NCBI GenBank assembly: GCA_029204225.1
Contig: CM055104.1
Coordinates: forward strand, 27,147,253 to 27,211,252
Direction: 5' to 3'
DNA length: 64,000 bases
DNA from: Diphasiastrum complanatum
Taxonomy: Eukaryota > Streptophyta > Lycopodiopsida > Lycopodiales > Lycopodiaceae
Part shown: piece after piece, positions 46,869 to 57,952 of the stretch
Numbering within the stretch: position 1 is the first letter of the stretch
How the letters are laid out: each line of letters opens with the position of its first letter
The notes under the pieces: generated by a model
Seen by the model: only the letters and a program-made list of their open reading frames with translations
Told to the model about the DNA's origin: nothing
Databases searched by the model: none
Translations under genes and position numbers: made by a program

Positions 46869-47538
46869 TGTGAAAGTACTTTACTTTTGAACCATAAATG
46901 GATCTACACAAGATCCACAAGAGTGATTGGATGCTTTCTTAACAATCTATTGCAAAAACTAGACACAAAAAATTGATCTAGAATGGCAATTTTACATTCA
47001 ACATGTAAGAACAATAAAAAAGAATTGCTCATTGATGAAATCCCAGTCCACACGTGTGAACCACAGCCTGATATACGACCTGAAGACAGAGAATGAGGGC
47101 AATATCACTTTGGTAGCATTTAGAGCATAAACACTCAATACAAACGTGTAGTAGCTCGAGATTTGCCAATGAGCTCCAGAAGTTTTCTAAGTCCTCACTA
47201 TGGGATGATGGAATACATACCAAAAGCCTCCTCCTTTGTAAAGATAGGCCCTGAATTTCCAGCACGTAATAAGGAATTTAACTTGGATTTCTTGCTCTAA
47301 TTTGCCACTCTAGCCTCATTCCTAGGGTCATGCCAAGTAGGTGGCTAGTTGGTCAATTTTCATCATAAATCTAGGATCACTACCAAATTGACTTGACCAA
47401 CACTTTGTACTTGATCTAACTTAAAATAGGGTAGGTTTCCCACGTGGCTCCATGGCCTCACATGTGTGGGACCCACTTATGTACATAATTTACATTATTC
47501 TACATGGCTAGATTTGCCAACATTAGCAATTTTTCACG
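46869..47538 (-). mobile_element. CopL 3' LTR (block B)
   Basis: 670 bp, from TGTGAAAGTAC to TTTTTCACG on the plus strand; purine tract GAGGAGGAGC follows on the element strand. Full-length counterpart of 2857-3449. Confidence 0.85.
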
Positions 47539-47983
47539 CTCCTCCTCCAATCTATCCTTGGAAATTATGATACTTTTATCAATTACTCCAATTGAAGATC
47601 TTAGCTTAACAAATAAATCCTTAGGCAAGGATTTAGTGAATAGATCAGCTAAGCAATTCGATGAAGACACATGTTGGAGCTTGATCTCTTTGGCTTGCAC
47701 TTTCTCCCTCACAAAATGATGAGCAATCTTGATGTGCTTGCTCCTTCCATGGAATGTAGGATTGATATCAAGTGATTGGGTTGATTGGTTGTCACAATAG
47801 ATGATAGGCACCTCGTCAATGACATGAAGCTCAACCAATAGCCTCTTGAGCTATGCGACCTCCTTGCATGTTGATGTCAAGGCCTTATACTCGGATTCTG
47901 TGGAAGATAAGGAAATTGTATCTTGTTTTTTGGAATGCCATGATACTCTTCCATCACATAAGAGGGTGGAAAATGCACTTATT
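47539..47983 (-). pseudogene. pol: CopL RNase H (block B), interrupted by CopS
   Basis: IIYCDNQSTQSLDINPTFHG, HIKIAHHFVREKVQAKEIKL and CLADLFTKSLPKDLFVKL in frame 47838-47500, then damaged upstream sequence to TTATT at 47979-47983. The next CopL bases are at 60606, beyond the CopS insertion. Confidence 0.85.
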
Positions 47984-49019
47984 TGATGGAAAATGAGAAG
48001 AAGAAATCACGAAACTGTCGCGACCGCGAGTCAAGCACGACTCAATGTGATTCGGATGGAGTTCAGATGCAATCACTGGACACTGCCTGCTGAATCACTC
48101 CTATAGTCCTCCAGAGTGTAGTCAGGCACTGCTGATCTACGTTTATAAAATTAATGCAGCATTCAACATAGTTTCAACCAAGGTGCGAAATTAAAAATCA
48201 ACAAGAGAACTTAGACACACGAATAATAGTAGGCACATTTGCATTTGAGATCAGACACGACAAGAAAATCATCTATATTGACCTTTCTCTGATTCTTCAA
48301 GCACTGCATGCAAATCCATGCAGTGCATTGGCGTGGGAGAAACACGGTTCTCTCACGAGTGATCGTCTCACTTTACTAGCGGACGGTTGGATCTTTAGAT
48401 CCTAGAAATAATTGTCTTTGCACGCAGGTGGACATGTATTCTAGAATTTCGTCTTGATTGCTTACTAGCATCAGACTACTTCATTACACTGTATGTGTAT
48501 TCTGTCATCTCGTCTGTCAAGTATCATCCAACACTATATAGTCGTTCTATGTACCTTTTTAAGATTAGAGTGATTAATCATCTACAACTAATCAGAAACT
48601 TACAAGAGTGGCAGATTAGCCACGACCTAAAGTGTATCTGCTGACGTCATGTCATCAAATCAGACATCTGTACTTCTGGGTACTTGCATGATCTCGCTGG
48701 TACTCTTTGGAATATGAAGGGCAGGAGAAGGTTTTTACGACGTTGGTTTCATTTCTGTCGTTGGTTTCATTTCCATCGTTGGTTTCGTTTCCATCGTTGG
48801 ATTCGTTTTTGGTCGTCTTACTTTTTCTCGTATAGGACCGCAAAAGATTCTCGTGCCAGACCACAAAAGATTCTCGTTCGTGAATCTTTCATGTTCGCAA
48901 ACCATTCATGTTCGTCTCCTTTAACTTTCGATTCATGAACCGTTCGTCTTTATGTTTCATGTCAGGCGGAAGGCTGAAATCTAACAAGGCTTTGTAGTTA
49001 GAAACGTTTTGTTTATTCA
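47984..49019 (-). mobile_element. CopS 3' LTR, complete
   Basis: 1036 bp with TG...CA ends; purine tract TTGAGAGGGAG lies before it on the element strand. Contains an 18-bp minisatellite and repeated TTCGTGAACCG-type motifs. Confidence 0.85.
48741..48812. repeat. 18-bp minisatellite, four units, in CopS LTR
   Basis: Unit CGTTGGTTTCATTTCCAT with small changes, starting at 48741, 48759, 48777 and 48795. Confidence 0.9.
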
Positions 49020-49028
49020 ACTCCCTCT

Positions 49029-49336
49029 CAAAGCATGATAGCTTTATGATCCCGTGACTACTCCTCTGTCTCTCAAAGAGTCCTTTGTCCAAGGCTTTGG
49101 TGAAGATGTCAGCAACCATGTCTTTCATTCCGATGAAGTCTGCAACATCTTCTTTTCAATTAGATCCCGGATCAAGTGGTACTTAATCACAATGTGTTTT
49201 GTTCTTGAATGGAACACGGGATCCTTCGTCAGATGTATTGCAGAGGTGTTGTCATTCTACAAAACCATAGGCTCGTTCCTTGTTTCACCCAATTTGTCCA
49301 GGAACTGCTTAGCCAGATTATCTCATTGGCCATCTT
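49029..49336 (-). pseudogene. pol: CopS RNase H, C-terminal part
   Basis: Minus-strand text: HLTKDPVFHSRTKHIVIKYH, then LIRDLIEKK and MKDMVADIFTKALDKGLFER, the copia RNase H end; a frameshift separates the two. Cut at 49336 by CopR-1. About 40 residues between here and the resumed RNase H (57953) are missing. Confidence 0.8.
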
Positions 49337-51002
49337 TGTCATTAGTGTAGAACAGTTGTTTGATAGTGGATTGGATTTCAAGTTTCAAGTTGACAAGTGT
49401 ATAATCTCAAGAGAAAATGAAGTTATTGCTAGAGGATCTAGAATTGGTAAGTTGTACAAACTAGATTCTAGGGAGAGTGCTGACATTTCAGATATTGCTT
49501 ATTAGACCAGGGTTCTACATGAGGATTTGGGACACAAGAGATTGGGACATCCCAATTTCAAAGCCATGCAATCTATGATCAAAGAAGGAAAAGCTGTTGG
49601 TCTACCAAAGACACTGTCAAAGGAGCTTCTACCTTGTGAAGCTTGTGTGCTGGCAAAATCACACAGAAGGCCTTTTCCTAGATCAAGTATCAAGACAAAG
49701 CAACCATTTGAACTTGTGCACTTTGATGTTCATTTCTCATCAACTAAGAACAAAGGAAGAGCAAATTGCTTTGTCTCTTTTGTAGATGATTATACAAGAT
49801 ATTCTTGGATCTATATGTTGTCTTCAAAAGCCATGATCTATGATGTTTTTCTTACTTTCAAAGCTTATGTAGAAAAGCAGTTTCCTTTCAAGTTAAAAGC
49901 TTTGAGAAGTGATAGTGGAGGAGAATACACTTCCAATAAGTTTAAAGACTTTTGTGAGAGAGAGGGTATTCAAAGAGAGTTTTCTTGTTCATATACTCCT
50001 CAACAAAATGGAGTTGCTGAGAGAAAAAATAGAACATTGTGTGAATGTGCAAAAGCCATTAGGCTAGAAGCTTCTCTGCCTAAAGAAGTTTGGGGAGAGG
50101 CAGTTGCATGTGCAAACTATCTTTGTAATAGGCTTTCAAATCTTGCAATAGGAGAAAAGACACCATTTGAGATGTTGTATAAGAAAAAGCCTAAGGTAGA
50201 TCATCTTAGGATTTTTGGCTATCTATGCTTTGTGCATGTGCCTCTAGAAACTAGGAATAAGGAAGATCCTAGTGCAGTTAAAGGAATTTTTGTAGGATAT
50301 GCATCTACCAAAAAAGCATACAAAGTTTATTTACCCTCTACTGACAAAAATGTTGTTAGTAGAGATGTGATCTTCCATGAAGATCAAAAGTTTAACTTGG
50401 ATGATGCACAGGTCAAGGAGTCTTATGCAAGATCAATCATCAATCTTGATGCTGTTCAAGAAGACGTGAGGCCGAGGCTTGAGGAGGAGCAAATTCAAGC
50501 TACCACACCAAGAAGATCTACACGAGCAAGATCTGAGCCAAGTAGGCTCACATATGATGCTGAAGGAAGGCAAGTGGAAGGTGAAACTTCCTATGATGCA
50601 CTTTTTATATCAGATGAAGAGCCTAAGGATGTCCAAGAAGCACTTCAATCCAAAGAGTGGGTTGAAGCAATGACCCAAGAGTTTGAAGCCTTGATGTCAA
50701 ACAACACATGGGAGCTTGTGGAGCCACCAAACAACATGCATGTGATTGGATGTAAGTGGGTATTCAGAATCAAGTATAATCATGATGGATCTATCAATAA
50801 GTATAAAGCAAGACTTTGTGCCAAAGGCTACTCACAAATCAAAGGTCTTGATTATGAAGACACCTTTGCACCAGTTGCAAAGATGGTAACAATTCGAACA
50901 CTCATATCTCTTGCATGTTTTCACAAACGGAGTATGTTCCAGCTTGATTTTTCTAATGCATTTCTCAATGGTTACCTTGAGGAGGAGATTTTGGTTTTGT
51001 GA
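49337..51002 (+). pseudogene. pol: CopR-1 integrase and RT start
   Basis: Begins inside the protease end (QLFDSGLDFKFQVDKC). A TAG at 49503-49505 is in frame with the 491-codon ORF that follows. That ORF has the zinc domain (GHKRLGHPNFKAM, CEACVLAKSH), the integrase core with all acidic residues (HFDVHFSSTK, SDSGGEYTSNKF, PQQNGVAERKNRTL), and RT blocks WELVEPPNNMHVIGCKWVF, KYKARLCAKGYSQ and FQLDFSNAFLNGYLEEEI. A deletion of about 16 bp at 50990 shifts the frame and ends the ORF. Confidence 0.9.
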
Positions 51003-52170
51003 AGGAAGGTGATGAATCAAAAGTTTGTCTTTTGTTCAAAAGTCTGTATGGACTGAAACAAACACCAAGGTCTTGGTATGCAAGGCTCAACTCCTATCTC
51101 ATATCACTCGAATTTTGTCTAAGTGAATATGACTCTTCTTTGTATTATAAGTTTGTAGATAACTTTGTAATTATACTTCTCATCTATGTAGATGATATCA
51201 TTCTTTGTGGAAATAATGAGAAGTTAGTTGAAAAAACTAAGCATGCACTTGGTATTGAGTTTAAGATGCAGGACTTAGGAGTTCTTCACTATATTCTAGG
51301 CCTTGAAATAGATTTTTGGAAAGGTCATGCATTTATAAGCCAAAGTAGATATGCACTTTCCATGCTCCGGAAATTCCATATGGAAAACTGTAAAGGCATA
51401 GATACCCCTATGGAGCACACTGTAAAAGTTCCTATAAATCCTTTGAGGACATCACTCTTTATAGGAGTCTTATTGGCTCACTTATTTGGTTAACAGTGAA
51501 AAGGCCTAATCTAAGCTTTTGTGTTCATAAGCTAAGTCAACACATGCAGGATCCAAAGTTATATCATTGGAAATTGGCTAAAGGAGTCTTGAGGTATATA
51601 TCTTCTACCTTGGATTAGGGATTATTCTACAAAGGAGAAGATCTGACTTTGATTGCTTTTTCAGATTCAGATTTTGCAGGAGACGAGTTGGATAGGAAAT
51701 CCACAAGTGCTTACACTATATTTCTTGGAGGGAACTTGGTTTCTTGGCTATCAAAGAAGCAGGCAACTATTTCCTTATCATCTTGTGAAGCTGAATACAA
51801 ATATCTTACAACCACAACAAAGGAGGTTTTATGGATCAAAAGGCTACTTTTGGAGCTAAAGTGTTATGCAGATGAAGATCTTCCAATTATCAAGAATGAT
51901 AACATTTTTGCTCAGGCTCCTGCAAATAATCCAATCTTTCATGCAAGGAGCAAGCACATTGAAGTGGCTCATCATTTTGTAAGAGAAAAAGTCATTTTGA
52001 AGTGGCTCATCATTTTGGAGAGAGATCTCACTAGAACATGTTGCATCTTCAGATTGTGTTGCAGATCTTCTCACCAAGCCTCTACTCAAAAATGTATTTA
52101 TGAAGATGACGTCAAACCTTGGCCTAATTTCAAAGTCTATGTTGATAGGAACATAAATTTTAAGGAGGAG
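51003..52170 (+). pseudogene. pol: CopR-1 RT and RNase H
   Basis: RT continues: SLYGLKQTPRSWYARLNSYL, LLIYVDDIILCGNNEKL with intact YVDD, LHYILGLEIDF and NCKGIDTPMEHTVKV. A deletion at 51435 and a TAT-to-TAG stop at 51617 follow. RNase H: IAFSDSDFAGDELDRKSTSA, SSCEAEYKYL and HARSKHIEVAHHFVREKV. A purine tract (TTAAGGAGGAG) at 52160-52170 ends the region. Confidence 0.9.
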
Positions 52171-52873
52171 TGTGAAGATTATTAAAATATTATCTTCCTA
52201 TCTCGAGTTTGGGGCCATGTCCATGGTGATTTCCACTAAATTTCATGTTGTACATAAAAGGATTGTGAATTGAGCACATATCATTCTAGTGTAGCTCGGA
52301 TTTGAGTTACATAGGTTCAATTTTGATGACATGCAGTAGTTTAGATAACATGCAAAGTCATATTGTATGCATGCAAGCCACATGTAATCAGTGCATGCAA
52401 CATGCAAAGTAGTTTCTGTGATCTACACATGTCTAGGCAGTTTTATGAGTTGACATGCTGTACATGCAACATCCATGCATGTAGTTACACATGTGGATCT
52501 CTGGAGGTGAATTAGTTCAGTTAAGTGGACTTTCTATGCAACTCCACTGTAGGATTTCGAGTATCTCTCATGTAGGGAAAGCTGGGCATGTTTGAGATTT
52601 TCGTGTTTTGGACTCACTATCTCTACCCCAATTTTCTATGCTTGATTTTCTCTCTCTACTCGAGAGCAGCCTCTTTTTCCCATACTGAACACTTAGAATT
52701 ATTTCTGACATTCATTTCTCATAGTGAAGAGTTAGATTTTTCCATCAGATGTATGCCATTGTGCTCTTGTCTTAAATTTTTCAAGCATATTGTTTTTTGA
52801 TCAATCTTGTGCAATCACAACACTTGATCCTGTAGGGTGTGTGGTGAAGTTCACACATGCTAAAAACTTCACA
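52171..52873 (+). mobile_element. CopR-1 3' LTR, complete
   Basis: 703 bp from TGTGAAGATTATT to AAAAACTTCACA. U3 holds a dense cluster of CATGCA motifs (about 52325-52500). Directly followed, without spacer, by CopR-2 LTR sequence in reverse orientation. Confidence 0.9.
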
Positions 52874-53079
52874 TCACAGAAACTACTTTGCATGTTGCAT
52901 GCACTGATTGCATGTGGCTTGCATTTATACAGTATGACTTTGCATGTTATCTAAACTACTGCATGTTATCAAAATTGAACCTATCTAACTCAAATCCGAG
53001 CTATACTAGAAGGATATGTGCTCAATTCACACTCCTTTTATGTACAACATGAAATTTAGTGTAAATCACCATGGACATG
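52874..53079 (-). mobile_element. CopR-2 3' LTR, internal fragment
   Basis: Matches the reverse complement of about 52210-52418. Both LTR ends are missing; the right border joins RNase H directly. Confidence 0.85.
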
Positions 53080-53084
53080 GTCCC

Positions 53085-55561
53085 TTACAAAATGATGAGA
53101 CACTTCAATATGCTTGCATGAAAGACTAGATTATCTGCAAGAGCCTGAGCAGAAATGTTATCATTCTTGATAATTGGAAGATCTTCATCTGCATAACACT
53201 TTAGCTCCAAAAGTAGCCTTTTGATCCATAAAATCTCCTTTGTTGTGGTTGTAAGAGATTTGTATTTAGCTTCACAGGCTGATAAAGAAACAGTTGCCTC
53301 TTCTTTGATAGCCAAAAAACCAAGTTCCCTCCAAGAAATATAGTGTAAGCACTTGTGGATTTTCTATCCAACCTGTCTCCTTCAAAATCTGAATCTGAAA
53401 AAGCAATCAAAGTCAGATCTTCTCCTTTGTAGAATAATCCATAATCCAAGGTAGAAGATATGTACCTCAAAACTCTTTTAGCCAATTTCCAATGATATAA
53501 CTTTGGATCCTGCATGTGTTGACTTAGCTTATGAACACAAAAGCTTAGATCAGGCCTAGTCACTGTTAACCAAATAAGTGAGCCAATAAGACTCCTATAA
53601 AGAGTGATGTCCACAAAGGATTTCTCATCATCTTTCATAGGAACTTTTACAGTGTGCTCCATAGGTGTATCTATGCCTTTACAGTTTTCCATATGGAATT
53701 TCCTGAGCATGGAAAGTGCATATCTACTTTGGCTTATAAATGCATGACCTTTCCAAAAATCTATTTCAAGGCCTAGAATATAGTGAAGAACTCCTAAGTC
53801 CTGCATCTTAAACTCAGTACCAAGTGCATGCTTAGTTTCTTCAACTAACTTCTCATTATTTCCACAAAGAATGATCTCATCTACATAGATGAGAAGTATA
53901 ATTACAAAGTTATCTACAAACTTATAATACAGGGAAGGGTCATATTCACTTAGACAAAATCCGAGTGATATGAGATAGGAGTTGATCCTTGCAAACGAAG
54001 ACCTTGGTGCCTGTTTCAGTCCATACAGACTTTTGAACAAAAGACAAACACTTGATTTATCACCTTCCTTCACAAAACCTGGAGGTTGCTCCATGTAAAT
54101 CTCCTCCTCAAGGTAACCATTGAGAAATGCATTAGAAACATCAAGCTGGAACATACTCCATTTGTGAAAACATGCAAGATATATGAGTATTCGAATTGTT
54201 ACCATCTTTGCAACTGGTGCAAAGGTGTCTTCATAATCAAGACCTTTGATTTGTGAGTAGCCTTTGGCACAAAGTCTTGCTTTATACTTATTGATAGATC
54301 CATCATGATTATACTTGATTCTGAATACCCACTTACAAACAATCACATGCATGTTGTTTGGTGGCTCCACAAGCTCCCATGTGTTGTTTGACATCAAGGC
54401 TTCAAACTCTTGGGTCATTGCTTCAACCCACTCTTTGGATTGAAGTGCTTCTTGGACATCCTTAGGCTCTTCATCTGATATAAAAAGTGCATCATAGGAA
54501 GTTTCACCTTCCACTTGCCTTCCTTCAGCATCATATGTGAGCCTACTTGGCTCAGATCTTGCTCGTGTAGATCTTCTTGGTGTGGTAGCTTGAATTTGCT
54601 CCTCCTCAAGCCTCGGCCTCACGTCTTCTTGAACAGCATCAAGATTGATGATTGATCTTGCATAAGACTCCTTGACCTGTGCATCATCCAAGTTAAACTT
54701 TTGATCTTCATGGAAGATCACATCTCTACTAACAACATTTTTGTCAGTAGAGGGTAAATAAACTTTGTATGCTTTTTTGGTAGATGCATATCCTACAAAA
54801 ATTCCTTTAACTGCACTAGGATCTTCCTTATTCCTAGTTTCTAGAGGCACATGCACAAAGCATAGATAGCCAAAAATCCTAAGATGATCTACCTTAGGCT
54901 TTTTCTTATACAACATCTCAAATGGTGTCTTTTCTCCTATTTCAAGATTTGAAAGCCTATTACAAAGATAGTTTGCACATGCAACTGCCTCTCCCCAAAC
55001 TTCTTTAGGCAGAGAAGCTTCTAGCCTAATGGCTTTTGCACATTCACACAATGTTCTATTTTTTCTCTCAGCAACTCCATTTTGTTGAGGAGTATATGAA
55101 CAAGAAAACTCTCTTTGAATACCCTCTCTCTCACAAAAGTCTTTAAACTTATTGGAAGTGTATTCTCCTCCACTATCACTTCTCAAAGCTTTTAACTTGA
55201 AAGGAAACTGCTTTTCTACATAAGCTTTGAAAGTAAGAAAAACATCATAGATCATGGCTTTTGAAGACAACATATAGATCCAAGAATATCTTGTATAATC
55301 ATCTACAAAAGAGACAAAGCAATTTGCTCTTCCTTTGTTCTTAGTTGATGAGAAATGAACATCAAAGTGCACAAGTTCAAATGGTTGCTTTGTCTTGATA
55401 CTTGATCTAGGAAAAGGCCTTCTGTGTGATTTTGCCAGCACACAAGCTTCACAAGGTAGAAGCTCCTTTGACAGTGTCTTTGGTAGACCAACAGCTTTTC
55501 CTTCTTTGATCATAGATTGCATGGCTTTGAAATTGGGATGTCCCAATCTCTTGTGTCCCAA
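53085..55561 (-). CDS. pol: CopR-2 pol: integrase, RT, RNase H; 786-codon open frame
   Basis: The longest ORF of the window (55561-53201). In order: GAG-pre-integrase zinc domain (residues 1-50), integrase core with HFDVHFSSTK, SDSGGEYTSNKF and PQQNGVAERKNRTL, a basic linker (TPRRSTRARSEPSRLTYDAE), RT from about residue 360 with DVSNAFLNGYLEEEIYMEQP and SLYGLKQAPRS, and RNase H with FSDSDFEGDRLDRKSTSA. The catalytic RT motif reads YVDE instead of YVDD, and the second RNase H acidic position reads FEGD rather than FAGD-type. A frameshift near 53300 separates the last 75 codons (ACEAKYKSL). Near-identical to CopR-1, so young. Confidence 0.9.
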
Positions 55562-56700
55562 ATCCTCATGTAGAACCCTGGTCTAATAAGCAATATCTGA
55601 AATGTCAGCACTCTCCCTAGAATCTAGTTTGTACAACTTACCAATTCTAGATCCTCTAGCAATAACTTCATTTTCTCTTGAGATTATACACTTGTCAACT
55701 TGAAACTTGAAATCCAATCCACTATCAAACAACTGTCCTACACTAATGAGATTCTTAGTCAATCTAGGTACATACAGTACATCATGTATGCAAAAAAAAA
55801 TTTATGATGATGCATGCAGTGGAATACTACCTATTCCTTCAATCCTACACTCTACATCATTAGCAGTATAGATTGATCTTTTTGCACCTAGATATGGCAT
55901 GAGATTAGTGAAAGAGTTTCTAGAACTAGACGTATGGGAACTAGCCCCACTATCTATCCACCAGACTTCTTCATTCTTAAAAAGAAAAGATGAAAAAGTA
56001 GACATCATTAATGAATCCTCTCTTGCACTCTCTACACTCTCACACTCATCCTCATTAGTAAGGTTAGCTTGCTTAGATTGGTTCTTCTTCTTGAAACAGT
56101 TTGATGCATAGTGTCCTTTCTTGCCACAGAAAAAACACTTGATCTTTGACTGCTTCTTCTTGCCACTTGATGTTGCAGCTTGTGAGGACTGATCCTCACC
56201 ACCTTCTTTGGCTTTGTCCTTCTTGAAGTGTTGTTGTCCTTTGCCCTTGCCTCTTGACTTGTCTCTGATGAAGAGTGCTTTGTCATCTCCACCATCTTTC
56301 AATGAAAGTCTGTTGATCCTCAACATCTTGTTCTCTTGCCTGCTTTCTTCAACAATGAGAACACCTTGCAGTGTCTCCAAGGATGGAAGATTCTCTCTGA
56401 CAGCATAAGTCTGCACAATATTGTCATACTCATCTCTAAGTCCATTTAGGACTACTTGAACAAGTTCAGTGTTCTTAAGAGCATCACTAATATCAGCTAA
56501 CCCTTGATGAAAATCCTTAACTCTCATGACATATGATGAAGCACTCTCATCTACTCTCTGATAACTTAGAAATATTTGGTTTCTAAGTGTAAGCAATCAA
56601 GAAGTATTTTTGATTTCATAGGTTGTTTTTAGAGTATCCCAAGCTTCCTTGGCAGTGGTGCATGTACTGATCTCTCTTAACACTTCATTGGTAACATTCA
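55562..56700 (-). pseudogene. gag: CopR-2 gag and protease
   Basis: Frame 56596-55802: LTLRNQIFLSYQRVDESASS, LVQVVLNGLRDEYDNIVQTY, zinc knuckle CFFCGKKGHYASNC, protease VWWIDSGASSHTSSS with D-S-G intact and GIGSIPLHASS. A nine-A run at 55793 shifts the frame before FVPRLTKNLISVGQL-type sequence. The same TAG as in CopR-1 (55583-55585) stands between protease and integrase. The gag N-terminus beyond 56700 is lost. Confidence 0.85.
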
Positions 56701-57210
56701 TTCTAGGAACTTACTTTCAACTCAAACACATTAATATGTGTTAAATGAAAAGTCTAAGACCTCCACTTCTATCCAATTCTTCTTGATTGACAATGAAAAA
56801 TGATGAAATTGGTGAAAAAGACATATGTGTGCTCACTTTGGCATATCCCACGAGTTGAGTACCCTCTCAAACTCTCTAATTGCCTAAAACTCTTCTAAAA
56901 ACAAATCAAATTGATTTAGAAACAAAAGCAACACATTCTAATCTTCAATACCTATCCAACAAGCTATAGAACATCAAATTTGGATAGGTATTGAGAAGTA
57001 GCACTCATTAATGAGGGCTGATTTCACACGTGTGAGTTCTCTGTCCATACAGAGCTTTGCTGGATCAGATCAGCCTTGATTTGATCCACTTATGATCCAC
57101 AAATAGCTTGTCTCTCAGTGAGTTTGAATCCCTCTCCCAAATCCGAGTTTCTGCAAGTAAAAACACTGATGATATGATGTATACACCCTCACCTCTTCAA
57201 AGCATGAAGC
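56701..57210 (-). other. CopR-2 leader
   Basis: Non-coding, with CACACGTGTG at 57026-57035. Joins truncated gag at about 56700. Confidence 0.6.
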
Positions 57211-57219
57211 TCTAATACC
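57211..57219 (-). promoter_or_regulatory. CopR-2 primer binding site
   Basis: On the minus strand TGGTATTAG, a variant of the initiator Met-tRNA complement, directly after the LTR. Confidence 0.8.
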
Positions 57220-57952
57220 ATGCGAGGTTTTTAGCACGTGTGAACTTCACCACACACCCTATAGGATCTTACTGAGGCGTTGTGATTGCACAAGATTGAT
57301 CAAAGAACAATATGCTTGAAAAATCTAACTAGTCAAGAGCACAATGGCATACGTCTGATGAAAAAATCTAACTCTTCACTATGAGAAATGAATGTCAGAA
57401 ATAATTCTAAGTGTTCAGTATGGGAAAAAAAGACTGCTTTCGAGTAGAGAGAAAAAATCATACATAGAAAACTCGGATAGAGAGAGAATGAGTCCAAAAC
57501 ACCAAAATCTCAATATCACAATGTGGCAAAACATACCCAGCTTTCCCTACATGAGAGAGACTCGAATTCCTATAGTGGAGTTGCATGGAAAGTCCACTTA
57601 ACTGAACTAATTCACCTACCAGAGATCCACATGTGTAACTGCATGCATGGATGTTGCATGTATTGCATGTCAACTCATAAAACTGCCTAGACATGTGTAG
57701 ATCACAGAAACTACTTTGCATGTTGCATGCACTGATTACATGTGGCTTGCATGCATACAATATGACTTTGCATGTTATCTAAACTACTGCATGTCATCAA
57801 AATTGAACCTATCTAACTCAAATCCGAGCTATACTAGAAGGATATGTGCTCAATTCACACTCCTTTTATTTACAACATGAAATTTAGTGGAAATCACTAT
57901 GGACATGGTCCCAAAATCAAGATAGGAAGATAATATTTCAATAATCTTCACA
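57220..57952 (-). mobile_element. CopR-2 5' LTR, complete
   Basis: 733 bp, TGCGAGGTTTTTAGC to ATAATCTTCACA on the plus strand. Matches 52171-52873. It borders CopS RNase H sequence at 57953. Confidence 0.9.

Larger units (their letters stand above)
44776..47978. repeat. segmental duplication, block B
   Basis: Second copy of 803-3886, same orientation, about 44 kb away. Differences: a 303-bp tandem duplication (45301-45905), loss of about 240 bp at the gene's 5' end, a 77-bp longer LTR, and the CopS insertion at its right end. Homology resumes past CopS at 60601-60672. Confidence 0.85.

Noticed and set aside
48741-48812. Possible CRISPR-like array
   Set aside because: Units are contiguous with no spacers, and the DNA is of plant type.
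51856-52089. Antisense ORF within CopR-1 RNase H
   Set aside because: Shadow of the well conserved RNase H frame.
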